This document shows, piece after piece, positions 1-7,708 of a DNA stretch of 64,000 nt. Location of the stretch: contig NZ_JNZO01000019.1 of assembly GCF_000717595.1 (NCBI RefSeq), positions 62,001 through 126,000 of the forward strand, in the 5' to 3' direction. Numbering within the stretch: position 1 is the stretch's first letter; each line of letters starts with the position of its first letter. Both the position numbers and the translations under genes were made by a program. The notes beneath the pieces were generated by a model. The model searched no databases, was not told where the DNA came from, and saw only the letters and a list, made by a program, of their open reading frames with translations. The DNA comes from Streptomyces flavochromogenes. GTDB taxonomy: Bacteria > Actinomycetota > Actinomycetes > Streptomycetales > Streptomycetaceae.

Positions 1-2
1 CC

Positions 3-725
3 GTGACAGAGCCCTTCACGGGCCCCACGGCCGACGGCTCGGGCGGGTCGCCCGCGGCGGACCGCGGGGGCGTCGGGATCATGGCCCTGTCGATGCCCTA
101 CCAAGTCGTCCTCGCCGTGGCGCTCGCCGTCGCCGGGGTCTTCGCGTGCGTCCATCTGGCGATGGTGTTCCTGCACGTCGCGCCGTCCAACACGCTGACC
201 AAACGGCACGGTCAGGCCGTCGACGACTGGGTCTATCCCGAGTTCGAACAGAACTGGAAGCTCTTCGCGCCCAACCCGCTCCAGCAGAACGTCTCCGTCG
301 AGGTCCGGGCCGAGATCGTCGCCGCCGACGGCAGCCGCCGGACCACCGGCTGGATCGATCTCACCGCCCAGGACACCGAGGCGATCCGGCACAACCCGAT
401 GCCCAGCCACGCCCAGCAGAACGAGCTCCGGCGGGCCGTGGACTTCTACCTCAACTCGCACTCCGACGACCACACCCCCAACGGGATGCGCGGCCGTCTC
501 TCGGAGGAGTACATGCGCCGCATCGCGATGCTCCGCCTCGCGGACCTGTCCGGTGACGTGGAGCGCGTCCAGCTGCGTACCGTCACCCGGGCGGTCCCCG
601 CCCCCGGGTGGAGCTCCGAGAAGAACGACACCGCTCCCTCCTACCGTGACTTCCCGTGGTGGCCGGTCACCGACGCCGACCGGCCCGCCGGGGTCGACCG
701 AAGCCGCACGGAGGCGGGCCGATGA
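3..725 (+). CDS. DUF5819 family membrane-anchored protein
   Basis: Protein of 240 residues beginning at a GTG three bases into the window, so a start further upstream cannot be excluded. One hydrophobic segment at about residues 30-55 is a single N-terminal membrane anchor. It is followed by a soluble domain with the conserved stretch QNWKLFAPNPLQQN, characteristic of the DUF5819 family. No catalytic motif is visible and the molecular function is unknown. The stop codon overlaps the ATG of the next gene by four bases, so it is translationally coupled to the HTTM gene. DUF5819 and HTTM genes are commonly paired in actinobacteria (family knowledge), which suggests joint work at the membrane. 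Family call is firm, function open. Confidence 0.8.
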   Translation: MTEPFTGPTADGSGGSPAADRGGVGIMALSMPYQVVLAVALAVAGVFACVHLAMVFLHVAPSNTLTKRHGQAVDDWVYPEFEQNWKLFAPNPLQQNVSVEVRAEIVAADGSRRTTGWIDLTAQDTEAIRHNPMPSHAQQNELRRAVDFYLNSHSDDHTPNGMRGRLSEEYMRRIAMLRLADLSGDVERVQLRTVTRAVPAPGWSSEKNDTAPSYRDFPWWPVTDADRPAGVDRSRTEAGR

Positions 726-2017
726 GCACTCCCACCCCCAGACCCGCTCCTGGCCCCGGCCCCGCTCCTGCCTCCTCCGCCGCTCCCACGCCCACGCGTG
801 GCCGTGCCCGCGAGCCCTTCGACCGTCGGCTCGCCCGCGCCGTCCAGAACGTCACAGGCCGTTCCCTCGGCCCGTACCAGACCGCGATCGTGCGGATCGG
901 CTTCTCGCTGACCTGGCTGGTCTTCCTGCTGCGCGAGCTGCCGTTCCGGCACGAGCTGTACGGCCCCGACGGCCCCTGGTCCTGGGAGATGGCCCGCCGG
1001 CTGATCGCCGACAACCGGTCCTTCACCGTGCTCATGTGGTCGGACGGCCGGCTCTGGTTCGAGCTCGTCTACGGGCTCGCCGTGCTCTCGGCCGTGCTGC
1101 TCCTGGTCGGCTGGCGAACCCGCGCCGTGTCGGTGGTCTTCATGGCCGGCGTGCTCTCGCTGCAGAACCGGTCCGTCTTCGTCGGCGACGGCGGCGACAA
1201 CGTCCTGCACCTCGCCGCGATCTACCTCGTGCTGACCCGCTGCTCCCAGGTGTGGTCCCTCGACGCCCGTCGGGCAGCCCGCGCGGCCGGCGCCGCGGCC
1301 GCCGGAGAACCCGCGCGCCACGATCCCGTCGGCCCCCTCCTGTGGACGGTGCTCGGCGGCTTCCTCCTCGCCACCACCTGGTTCAGCCAGGTCACCGGCG
1401 AGTGGTGGCTTCCGGTGCTGCTGTGGGTCCTGTGGCTGGGGAACGGGCTGTGGTGGCTGGTGTGCCGGTTTGCGCCCGGGGAGCCTCGCACCCTGCTCGA
1501 CGCCCTCGCGAACCTCGCGCACAACACCGCCCTCGTCGTGATCATGGCGGAGGTCTGTCTGATCTACGCCACGGCCGGCTGGTACAAGATCCAGGGCTCG
1601 CGCTGGCAGGACGGCACCGCGCTGTTCTACCCGCTCAACCTCGACTACTTCACGCCCTGGCCCGCCCTCTCCGAGCTGCTCGGGACCAGCGGGGTCATGG
1701 TGATGCTGCTGACCTACGGCACGGTGATCGTGCAGGTCGCCTTCCCGTTCACGCTCTTCCACCGCAAGGTCAAGAACGTCCTGCTCGTCGCGATGATGCT
1801 GGAGCACGCCGGGATCGCGGTGCTCCTCGGGCTGCCGGTCTTCTCGCTCGCGATGATCTCCGCCGACGCCGTGTTCCTGCCGACGCCGTTCCTGGTGGCG
1901 CTCGGCGCCCGGGTCGTACGGGGCAGGGACCGGTTGTGGCGGCGGACACCCGCCGGGACGGTGCCCGAGCAGCGCCGTACGGGTGAGGAGCACGGTCCCC
2001 GTACCCTCGTCGGGTGA
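722..2017 (+). CDS. HTTM domain integral membrane protein
   Basis: Protein of 431 residues with several hydrophobic helices. It matches the HTTM (horizontally transferred transmembrane) family related to vitamin K-dependent gamma-carboxylase, with the typical opening region YQTAIVRIGFSLTWLVFLL and a later tract GWYKIQGSRWQDG. The ATG at 722 overlaps the upstream stop (ATGA) and is preferred over the frame's earlier GTG because of that coupling. The first 30 residues are Pro/Ala-rich and cytosolic. Substrate is unknown; gamma-carboxylation has not been shown for bacterial members as a group. Its stop overlaps the next start (GTGA), making a three-gene operon with the upstream DUF5819 gene and the downstream methyltransferase. 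Confidence 0.85.
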   Translation: MSTPTPRPAPGPGPAPASSAAPTPTRGRAREPFDRRLARAVQNVTGRSLGPYQTAIVRIGFSLTWLVFLLRELPFRHELYGPDGPWSWEMARRLIADNRSFTVLMWSDGRLWFELVYGLAVLSAVLLLVGWRTRAVSVVFMAGVLSLQNRSVFVGDGGDNVLHLAAIYLVLTRCSQVWSLDARRAARAAGAAAAGEPARHDPVGPLLWTVLGGFLLATTWFSQVTGEWWLPVLLWVLWLGNGLWWLVCRFAPGEPRTLLDALANLAHNTALVVIMAEVCLIYATAGWYKIQGSRWQDGTALFYPLNLDYFTPWPALSELLGTSGVMVMLLTYGTVIVQVAFPFTLFHRKVKNVLLVAMMLEHAGIAVLLGLPVFSLAMISADAVFLPTPFLVALGARVVRGRDRLWRRTPAGTVPEQRRTGEEHGPRTLVG

Positions 2018-2691
2018 GCACCACCGAAGAGACGGCAGCGCCCGAGGCGTCGGAGCCGGTCCAGTACGACGAGGGCTTCGGCCCCGAGATCGGCGTCGGG
2101 CCGCACCCCGAGCCGTGGCCCGAGGACGAGCGGTACGACCCCGAGCTGCTCGCCGGGGGCGACCGGCGCAATGTCGTGGACCGCTACCGGTACTGGACGC
2201 GGGAGGCGGTCGTCGCCGACCTGGACACCCGGCGGCACGACTTCCACGTGGCCGTGGAGAACTGGGGCCACGACTTCAACATCGGTTCGGTGGTACGGAC
2301 GGCCAACGCGTTCCTGGCGAAGGAGGTCCACATCGTGGGCCGGCGGCGCTGGAACCGGCGCGGGGCCATGGTCACCGACCGCTACCAGCACGTCCGGCAC
2401 CACCCGGACACCGAGTCGCTGACCTCGTGGGCGGCGGCCGAGGGCATCCCGGTCATCGGCATCGACAACCTGCCCGGTGCCGTACCGCTGGAGCGGACCG
2501 TGCTGCCCCGCCGCTGCGTGCTGCTCTTCGGGCAGGAGGGCCCGGGGCTCACCGAGGAGGCCCGCGCCCATGTGGAGACGGTCTGCTCGATCGCCCAGTT
2601 CGGCTCGACCCGCTCGATCAACGCGGGAGCGGCCGCCGCCATCGCCATGCACGCGTGGGTCCAGCGCTACGCGGAGATCGAGACCCCCTAG
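2014..2691 (+). CDS. TrmH/SpoU family RNA 2'-O-methyltransferase
   Basis: Protein of 225 residues with the three SPOUT-class motifs in order: motif 1 NIGSVVRTANAFL (binding and catalytic Asn/Arg), motif 2 LLFGQEGPGLT, and motif 3 NAGAAAAIAMHAW, which forms the knotted SAM site. It should methylate a ribose 2'-OH in tRNA or rRNA using SAM; the specific nucleotide cannot be read from sequence. The GTG start overlaps the HTTM stop, so it is co-translated with two membrane genes, an odd pairing functionally. The stop codon TAG falls at the junction of an 18-bp tandem duplication (2673-2708), so the present C-terminus may result from that duplication. Confidence 0.88.
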   Translation: MSTTEETAAPEASEPVQYDEGFGPEIGVGPHPEPWPEDERYDPELLAGGDRRNVVDRYRYWTREAVVADLDTRRHDFHVAVENWGHDFNIGSVVRTANAFLAKEVHIVGRRRWNRRGAMVTDRYQHVRHHPDTESLTSWAAAEGIPVIGIDNLPGAVPLERTVLPRRCVLLFGQEGPGLTEEARAHVETVCSIAQFGSTRSINAGAAAAIAMHAWVQRYAEIETP

Positions 2692-2729
2692 GAGATCGAG
2701 ACCCCCCTGGGGGAGAGCGCCCGCGGGAG

Positions 2730-2761
2730 CCGTGTGGAGGCCCCGGGGAGCCTCCACACGG
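2730..2761. terminator. Terminator hairpin between convergent trmH-like and paaN genes
   Basis: Perfect 12-bp stem (CCGTGTGGAGGC with its complement) and an 8-base loop, placed between two convergent stop codons. No U-tract on either side, as is common in Streptomyces. Confidence 0.7.
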
Positions 2762-2768
2762 GTGTGCC

Positions 2769-4466
2769 TCAGGCCTGGCGGCGGACCTCCACCACCCGGA
2801 AGCGGTTGGAGACGAAGGCGCCGTCGCACAGGGCCGCGTTCGCCGCCGGGTTGCCGCCGGAGCCGTGGAAGTCGGAGAACGCGGCGGTCTGGTTCACATA
2901 GACCCCGCCCGTGAGGTTCAGCGACAGCTGCGCCGACTCCTCCAGACAGACCTCCTCCACCGCACGCTCGACGTCCGCCGAGGTCGTGTAGGCCCCGACC
3001 GTCATCGCGCCCTTCTCGCGGACCGTGCGCCGCAGCAGCTCCAGGGCGTCGGCGGTGGAGTCCACCGAGACGGCGAAGGAGACCGGGCCGAAGCACTCCG
3101 AGAAGTACGCGGCCTGGGCGTCCGGCTTGGATCCGTCCAGCTTCACGACGACCGGCGTACGGACCACCGCGTCCGGGTAGTCCGGGTTGACGACCTCGCG
3201 GGAGGCGAGCGCCACCTCGCCGAGACCGGCGGCGGCCTCGAGTCGCGCCTTCACGTCCGGGTTGACCAGGGCGCCCAGCAGACCGTTCGCCCGGGCGTCG
3301 TCGCCGAGCAGACCGCCGACCGACGCGGCGAGGTCGGCGACGACCTCGTCGTACGACTTGGGGCCCTGGTCGGTGGTGATGCCGTCGCGGGGGATCAGCA
3401 GGTTCTGCGGGGTGGTGCACATCTGGCCGCTGTACAGGGACAGCGAGAAGGCCAGGTTGGCGAGCATCCCCTTGTAGTCGTCGGTGGAGTCGACCACCAC
3501 CGTGTTGACGCCGGCCTTCTCGGTGTAGACCTGCGCCTGGCGGGCGTTCGCCTCCAGCCAGTCGCCGAAGGCGGTCGAGCCGGTGTAGTCGATGATCCGG
3601 ATCTCGGGGCGCACGGCCAGGGTCTTGGCGATGCCCTCGCCCGGCCACTCGACGGCGAGCGCGACCAGGTTCGGGTCGAAGCCGGACTCGGCGAGCACCT
3701 CACGGGCGACCTGCACGGTCAGCGCGAGCGGGAGCACCGCGCGCGGGTGCGGCTTGACCAGGACCGGGTTGCCGGTGGCGAGGGAGGCGAACAGGCCCGG
3801 GTAGCCGTTCCACGTGGGGAAGGTGTTGCAGCCGATCACCAGGGCGATGCCGCGGCCGACCGGGGTGAACTCCTTGCTCAGCTCCAGGGGGTCGCGCTTG
3901 CCCTGCGGCTTGGACCAGTCGGCCCTGCCGGCGGGGGTGCGGGTCTGCTCCGCGTACGCGTACGCCACGGCCTCCAGGCCGCGGTCCTGGGCGTGCGGGC
4001 CGCCGGCCTGGAACGCCATCATGAACGCCTGGCCGCTGGTGTGCATGACGGCGTGGGCGAACTCGTGGGTGCGGGCGGAGATCCGGGCGAGGATCTCCAG
4101 ACAGACCAGGGCGCGGGTCTCGGCCCCGGCGTCGCGCCAGGCACCCATGCCCGCGCGCATCGCGGGGAGCAGGACGTCGATGTCGGCGTGCGGGTACTCG
4201 ATGCCGAGCTCCGGGCCGTACGGCGAGGTCTCGCCGCCGGTCCAGCCGTCGGTGCCGGGCTGGTCGAGCTCGAAGCGGGTGTTCAGCAGGGCCTGGTGGG
4301 CGGCGAGACCGGCCGCCGCGTCGAGCGAGCCGCCCTCCCCGTACGCCTTCGGGTGCTCGGGATACGGCGACCAGTAGGCACGGGTCCGGATGGTGTCGAG
4401 CGCCTGGTCGAGCGTGGACCGGTGCTTCTCGGCCAGACGGTCGGTGGTCGGCAGAGCGGTGGCCAT
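2769..4466 (-). CDS. paaN: Phenylacetic acid degradation protein PaaN (aldehyde dehydrogenase family)
   Basis: Protein of 565 residues of the aldehyde dehydrogenase superfamily, PaaN type (dehydrogenase only, without the hydratase domain fused in E. coli PaaZ). It should oxidise the semialdehyde from ring opening in the phenylacetyl-CoA pathway using NAD(P). Visible motifs: nucleotide-binding region with PVLVKPHPRAV, and the probable catalytic Cys350 in SGQMCTTPQNLL. The ATG at 4466 was chosen over longer in-frame starts because GAGGAG lies 11 bases upstream and the protein then begins at the family's usual N-terminus. It is transcribed divergently from paaH across a palindromic operator. The paaABCDEK oxygenase genes are not in this window. 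Confidence 0.9.
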   Translation of the reverse strand: MATALPTTDRLAEKHRSTLDQALDTIRTRAYWSPYPEHPKAYGEGGSLDAAAGLAAHQALLNTRFELDQPGTDGWTGGETSPYGPELGIEYPHADIDVLLPAMRAGMGAWRDAGAETRALVCLEILARISARTHEFAHAVMHTSGQAFMMAFQAGGPHAQDRGLEAVAYAYAEQTRTPAGRADWSKPQGKRDPLELSKEFTPVGRGIALVIGCNTFPTWNGYPGLFASLATGNPVLVKPHPRAVLPLALTVQVAREVLAESGFDPNLVALAVEWPGEGIAKTLAVRPEIRIIDYTGSTAFGDWLEANARQAQVYTEKAGVNTVVVDSTDDYKGMLANLAFSLSLYSGQMCTTPQNLLIPRDGITTDQGPKSYDEVVADLAASVGGLLGDDARANGLLGALVNPDVKARLEAAAGLGEVALASREVVNPDYPDAVVRTPVVVKLDGSKPDAQAAYFSECFGPVSFAVSVDSTADALELLRRTVREKGAMTVGAYTTSADVERAVEEVCLEESAQLSLNLTGGVYVNQTAAFSDFHGSGGNPAANAALCDGAFVSNRFRVVEVRRQA

Positions 4467-4522
4467 GAGTGGACCAACTCCTCGTCGAGCTGGGCAGGGA
4501 GACACGTACGGAGTTAGAGTAA

Positions 4523-4538
4523 CCGAACGATCGGTCGG
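4523..4538. promoter_or_regulatory. Palindromic operator in the paaN/paaH divergent promoter region
   Basis: CCGAACGATCGGTCGG is an inverted repeat with 7 of 8 base pairs matching, typical in size and form of a TetR-family operator. The TetR gene two positions away (6198) is the obvious candidate. A 14/16 identical copy lies before the bkd operon (7625-7640). Confidence 0.65.
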
Positions 4539-4590
4539 GACAAGGGGGCCTGTCGATCCTGTGGAAAACCCATCGGGGAGGATCACTCCT

Positions 4591-6201
4591 ATGAGCGCCA
4601 ACGTGACCGTCAGGGGGAGCGACGACGTGACCGCCAGTGAGCCTGCCGCCGCCGTGGAGGCATCCGAAGCCGTGGCCGGAGGGGTCCTGGGCCCCGTCGG
4701 GCGGGACCGGACCGTCGCCGTCGTCGGCACCGGCACCATGGGCCAGGGCATCGCCCAGGTCGCACTGGTCGCCGGCCACCCCGTGCGGCTCTACGACAGC
4801 GCCCCCGGCCGCGCCGAGGAGGCCGTGGCCGCCCTCACGGCACGCCTCGACCGCCTCGTCGAGAAGGGGCGTCTCGACGCCACCGCGCGCGAGGCCGCCG
4901 CCGGACGCCTGTACGCCGCCCAGGACCTCGGGGAGCTCGCGGACGCGGCGCTCGTCGTCGAGGCGATCGTCGAGCTGCTCCCCGTCAAGCAGCAGCTCTT
5001 CGCCGACCTGGAGAAGGTCGTCGGCGACGACACCGTCCTCGCCACCAACACCTCCTCGCTCTCCGTCACCGCCATCGCGGGAGGCCTGCGGCTGCCCGGC
5101 CGGTTCGTCGGACTGCACTTCTTCAACCCGGCGCCGCTGCTCCCCCTCGTCGAGGTCGTCAGCGGCTTCGCCACCGAGCCGGACGTCGCCACGCGCGCGT
5201 ACGAGACGGTGAAGGGCTGGGGGAAGACCCCGGTGCGCTGCGCGGACACCCCCGGTTTCATCGTGAACCGGGTCGCCCGTCCGTTCTACGCGGAGGCGCT
5301 GAGGGTCTTCGAGGAGGGCGCGGCCGACCCGGCCACCATCGACGCGGCCCTGCGCGAGTGCGGCGGCTTCAAGATGGGCCCGTTCGAGCTGACCGACCTC
5401 ATCGGCCAGGACGTGAACGAGGCCGTGACCCGGTCCGTCTGGGAGTCCTTCCACCAGGACCCGAAGTTCACGCCGTCGCTCGCGCAGCGGCGGCTCGTGG
5501 AGTCGGGGCGCCTCGGCCGCAAGACGGGCCAGGGCTGGTTCTCGTACGCGGAGGGCGCCGAGCGGCCCGAGCCGCACACGGCGGCGCCGGCGCCGGCGCC
5601 CGAGCGGATCGTCGTCCGGGGCGATCTCGGACCGGCGGAGCCTCTGGTGGGGCTTTTCGAGGCGGCCGGGATCGCGGTCCGGCGCAAGAAGGGGGACGGC
5701 GGGTACATCAAGCTGCCGTGCGGCGGCGAGCTCAGCCTCGCGGACGGCGAGTCCTCCTTCGAGTACCACAAGGAGGAGATCCTCTACTTCGACCTCGCGC
5801 TCGACTACGCCGCCGCGAGCAGGATCGTGCTGTCGGCGCGCGAGGGCGTCGACCCCGAGGTCCTCGCGGAGGCGGTGGGGCTCTTCCAGGCTCTCGGCAA
5901 GAAGGTCTCCGTCATCGGGGACGTGCCCGGCATGATCGTCGCCCGTACGGTCGCCATGCTGGCCGATGTCGCGGCCGACGCGGTCGACCGGGGCGTCGCG
6001 ACGGCGGAGGACGTGGACACGGCGATGCGGCTCGGGGTCAACTATCCCGCCGGACCGCTGGAGTGGGCGGGGAAGGTCGGCTACCGGCGCACGTGCGGTC
6101 TGCTGAGCGAGCTGCACTCGCGGTATGCGAACGGCCGCTACGCGCCGGGTATCGGTCTCATGCGCCGGGGGTACGCCGAGGAAGCGGGGGACTCCCGATG
6201 A
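4591..6201 (+). CDS. paaH: 3-hydroxyacyl-CoA dehydrogenase, PaaH type
   Basis: Protein of 536 residues. An N-terminal Rossmann domain carries the NAD motif VVGTGTMGQGIAQVA at about residues 48-62, followed by the 3-hydroxyacyl-CoA dehydrogenase C-domain with HFFNPAPLLPLVEVV (catalytic His region) and DTPGFIVNRVARPFYAEA, and a second C-domain copy at residues 430-530. It is the two-lobed PaaH arrangement that oxidises 3-hydroxyadipyl-CoA to 3-oxoadipyl-CoA in phenylacetate breakdown, though related 3-hydroxybutyryl-CoA enzymes look alike. Start ATG 4591 has GGGGAGG ten bases upstream; the first 40 residues are a low-complexity Ala/Glu-rich extension, so an internal GTG (4627) remains possible. 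Its stop overlaps the TetR start. Confidence 0.87.
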   Translation: MSANVTVRGSDDVTASEPAAAVEASEAVAGGVLGPVGRDRTVAVVGTGTMGQGIAQVALVAGHPVRLYDSAPGRAEEAVAALTARLDRLVEKGRLDATAREAAAGRLYAAQDLGELADAALVVEAIVELLPVKQQLFADLEKVVGDDTVLATNTSSLSVTAIAGGLRLPGRFVGLHFFNPAPLLPLVEVVSGFATEPDVATRAYETVKGWGKTPVRCADTPGFIVNRVARPFYAEALRVFEEGAADPATIDAALRECGGFKMGPFELTDLIGQDVNEAVTRSVWESFHQDPKFTPSLAQRRLVESGRLGRKTGQGWFSYAEGAERPEPHTAAPAPAPERIVVRGDLGPAEPLVGLFEAAGIAVRRKKGDGGYIKLPCGGELSLADGESSFEYHKEEILYFDLALDYAAASRIVLSAREGVDPEVLAEAVGLFQALGKKVSVIGDVPGMIVARTVAMLADVAADAVDRGVATAEDVDTAMRLGVNYPAGPLEWAGKVGYRRTCGLLSELHSRYANGRYAPGIGLMRRGYAEEAGDSR

Positions 6202-6791
6202 CCACCGCCAAGCGCGACACCTACACCCCGGAGACGCTGCTCTCGGTGGCCGTGCGGGTCTTCAACGAGCGCGGCTACGACGGCACGTCCATGGAGCACC
6301 TCTCCAAGGCGGCCGGGATCTCCAAGTCGTCGATCTACCACCATGTGTCCGGCAAGGAGGAGCTGCTGCGGCGGGCGGTCAGCCGGGCGCTCGACGGGCT
6401 CTTCGCGATCCTCGACGAGCCGGACGCCGGGCGCGGCCGGGCCGTCGAGCGGGTCGAGTACGTCACGCGCCGCACCGTGGAGGTGCTGATCGCGGAGCTG
6501 CCGTACGTGACGCTGCTCCTGCGGGTGCGCGGCAACACCGGCACCGAGCGGTGGGCCATGGAGCGGCGGCGCGAGTTCGACCACAAGGTGGCCGACCTGC
6601 TCAAGGCGGCCGCCGAGGAGGGCGATCTGCGGGCCGATGTGGACATCAGGCTCGCGACCCGGCTGCTCTTCGGAATGATCAATTCGCTGGTGGAGTGGTA
6701 CCGGCCGCATCCGGACGCGGCGGCGGAGCGCGAGCAGCTCGCGGAGACCGTCGCGCACCTGGCGTTCGACGGGCTCAGGACGGCCCGCTGA
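6198..6791 (+). CDS. paaR: TetR/AcrR family regulator (PaaR-like)
   Basis: Protein of 197 residues. The N-terminal helix-turn-helix of TetR proteins is clear: FNERGYDGTSMEHLSKAAGI followed by SKSSIYHHVSGKEELL. The remainder is a helical ligand-binding and dimerisation domain. The ATG overlaps the paaH stop by four bases, so it is co-translated with the pathway enzyme. Family knowledge: actinobacterial PaaR repressors are released by phenylacetyl-CoA. By inference it binds the palindrome at 4523-4538 and perhaps the near-identical site at 7625-7640 before bkdA. The gene name rests on context rather than on a unique motif. Confidence 0.8.
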   Translation: MTTAKRDTYTPETLLSVAVRVFNERGYDGTSMEHLSKAAGISKSSIYHHVSGKEELLRRAVSRALDGLFAILDEPDAGRGRAVERVEYVTRRTVEVLIAELPYVTLLLRVRGNTGTERWAMERRREFDHKVADLLKAAAEEGDLRADVDIRLATRLLFGMINSLVEWYRPHPDAAAEREQLAETVAHLAFDGLRTAR

Positions 6792-6879
6792 AGGACTGAG
6801 GAGCCCTGCTGAGGGGCCGTCCGAAGGTCCGTGGCCGGAGGGCCCGCCCCACGGTCCTTCGACGGCCCCTGTGGGCCCT

Positions 6880-6918
6880 GACGGGAGGACGGCCCCTGGC
6901 GGGGGCCGTCCTCCCGTC
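6880..6918. terminator. Strong terminator between convergent paaR and Lrp genes
   Basis: Perfect 17-bp stem with a 5-base loop. A second long, slightly bulged hairpin lies just before it (6813-6869). Together they fill the 128-base gap between two convergent genes. Confidence 0.8.
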
Positions 6919-6919
6919 G

Positions 6920-7522
6920 TCAGGCGTGCGGGTCCGTGTTGAGGTCCGTCTCCTCGAAGACCAGCAGCGTGCGCGTGGACAGCACCTCGGGGATCGCCTG
7001 GATCCGGGTGAGCACCAGCTCGCGCAGCGTCCGGTTGTCCGGCGTGTGCACCAGCAACAGGACGTCGAAATCGCCGCTGACCAGCGCGATGTGCGTGGCC
7101 CCCGGCAGCGCGCCGAGCTGCTCGCGGACCGTGCGCCAGGAGTTCTGGACGATCTTGAGCGTGATGTAGGCGGAGGCGCCGTGGCCCGCCCGCTCGTGGT
7201 TGACCCGGGCGCTGAAGCCGCGGATCACCCCGTCGTCGATGAGCCGGTTGATGCGCGCGTAGGCGTTGGCCCGGGAGACGTGCACCCGCTCGGCGACGGA
7301 GCGTACCGAGGCGCGACCGTCCGTTTGCAGCAGTCGCAGGATGTCCCGGTCGATCGCGTCCAGCGGGCGTGCCGGAAGGGCGCCCGTCGGCGTGCCGATC
7401 GGGGCGCTCAGGGCCTCGCCGGGCACCTCGCTCCCGGTCCCGCGGAGCGCGCCGCCCGGGTCGCCGCCCGTCTCGTCGTCCGGAGCCCCGCTCCGGTCGA
7501 CGGCCATTTGTTCATCCGCCAT
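6920..7522 (-). CDS. Lrp/AsnC family transcriptional regulator divergent from bkdABC
   Basis: Protein of 200 residues: an unusual 45-residue Gly/Ala/Pro-rich N-terminal extension, then a winged helix-turn-helix (LDAIDRDILRLLQTDGRASV, ERVHVSRANAYARINRL) and a RAM ligand-binding domain (GDFDVLLLVHTPDNRTLRELV). It should sense an amino acid or keto acid and control the divergent bkd operon; a BkdR-like role is the natural inference. ATG 7522 has GAGAGG nine bases upstream; a second in-frame ATG lies five codons in. The usual Lrp/AsnC length is near 150 residues, and the difference is all in the N-terminal extension. Confidence in family is high, in target moderate. Confidence 0.9.
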   Translation of the reverse strand: MADEQMAVDRSGAPDDETGGDPGGALRGTGSEVPGEALSAPIGTPTGALPARPLDAIDRDILRLLQTDGRASVRSVAERVHVSRANAYARINRLIDDGVIRGFSARVNHERAGHGASAYITLKIVQNSWRTVREQLGALPGATHIALVSGDFDVLLLVHTPDNRTLRELVLTRIQAIPEVLSTRTLLVFEETDLNTDPHA

Positions 7523-7566
7523 GTCCCCCCGCCTCTCTCCGGTGGACGACCTGTACTCATCCCAGG

Positions 7567-7590
7567 CTGTGGAGAACCGTTTGTCCACAG
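7567..7590. other. DnaA-box-like inverted pair in the Lrp/bkd promoter gap
   Basis: TTGTCCACA at 7581-7589 equals the preferred Streptomyces DnaA box. Facing it, 7567-7575 reads as TTCTCCACA on the minus strand, with one mismatch. The two form a 7-bp perfect inverted repeat (CTGTGGA/TCCACAG) with a 10-base loop. It may bind DnaA or simply be an operator. Confidence 0.4.
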
Positions 7591-7624
7591 GCTGCAGGTG
7601 CCTGTAGCCAAAATGCCTCCACGA

Positions 7625-7640
7625 CCGAACAATCGGTAGG
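7625..7640. promoter_or_regulatory. PaaR-type operator copy upstream of bkdA (first operon)
   Basis: CCGAACAATCGGTAGG differs at only two positions from the operator in the paaN/paaH gap (4523-4538). It lies 69 bases upstream of the bkdA start, in the divergent Lrp/bkd promoter region, and suggests that the TetR regulator of the paa genes also acts here. Confidence 0.55.
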
Positions 7641-7708
7641 TGAGGCGCGCCACACTCGCGCCACCCGCCTTCGGGTCTTATGCCCGCTCCCACGAGGAGG
7701 TGGACTCG

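Noticed and set aside
2673..2708. Insertion-sequence target duplication
   Set aside because: The two 18-bp copies are directly adjacent with nothing between them and no transposon remnant.
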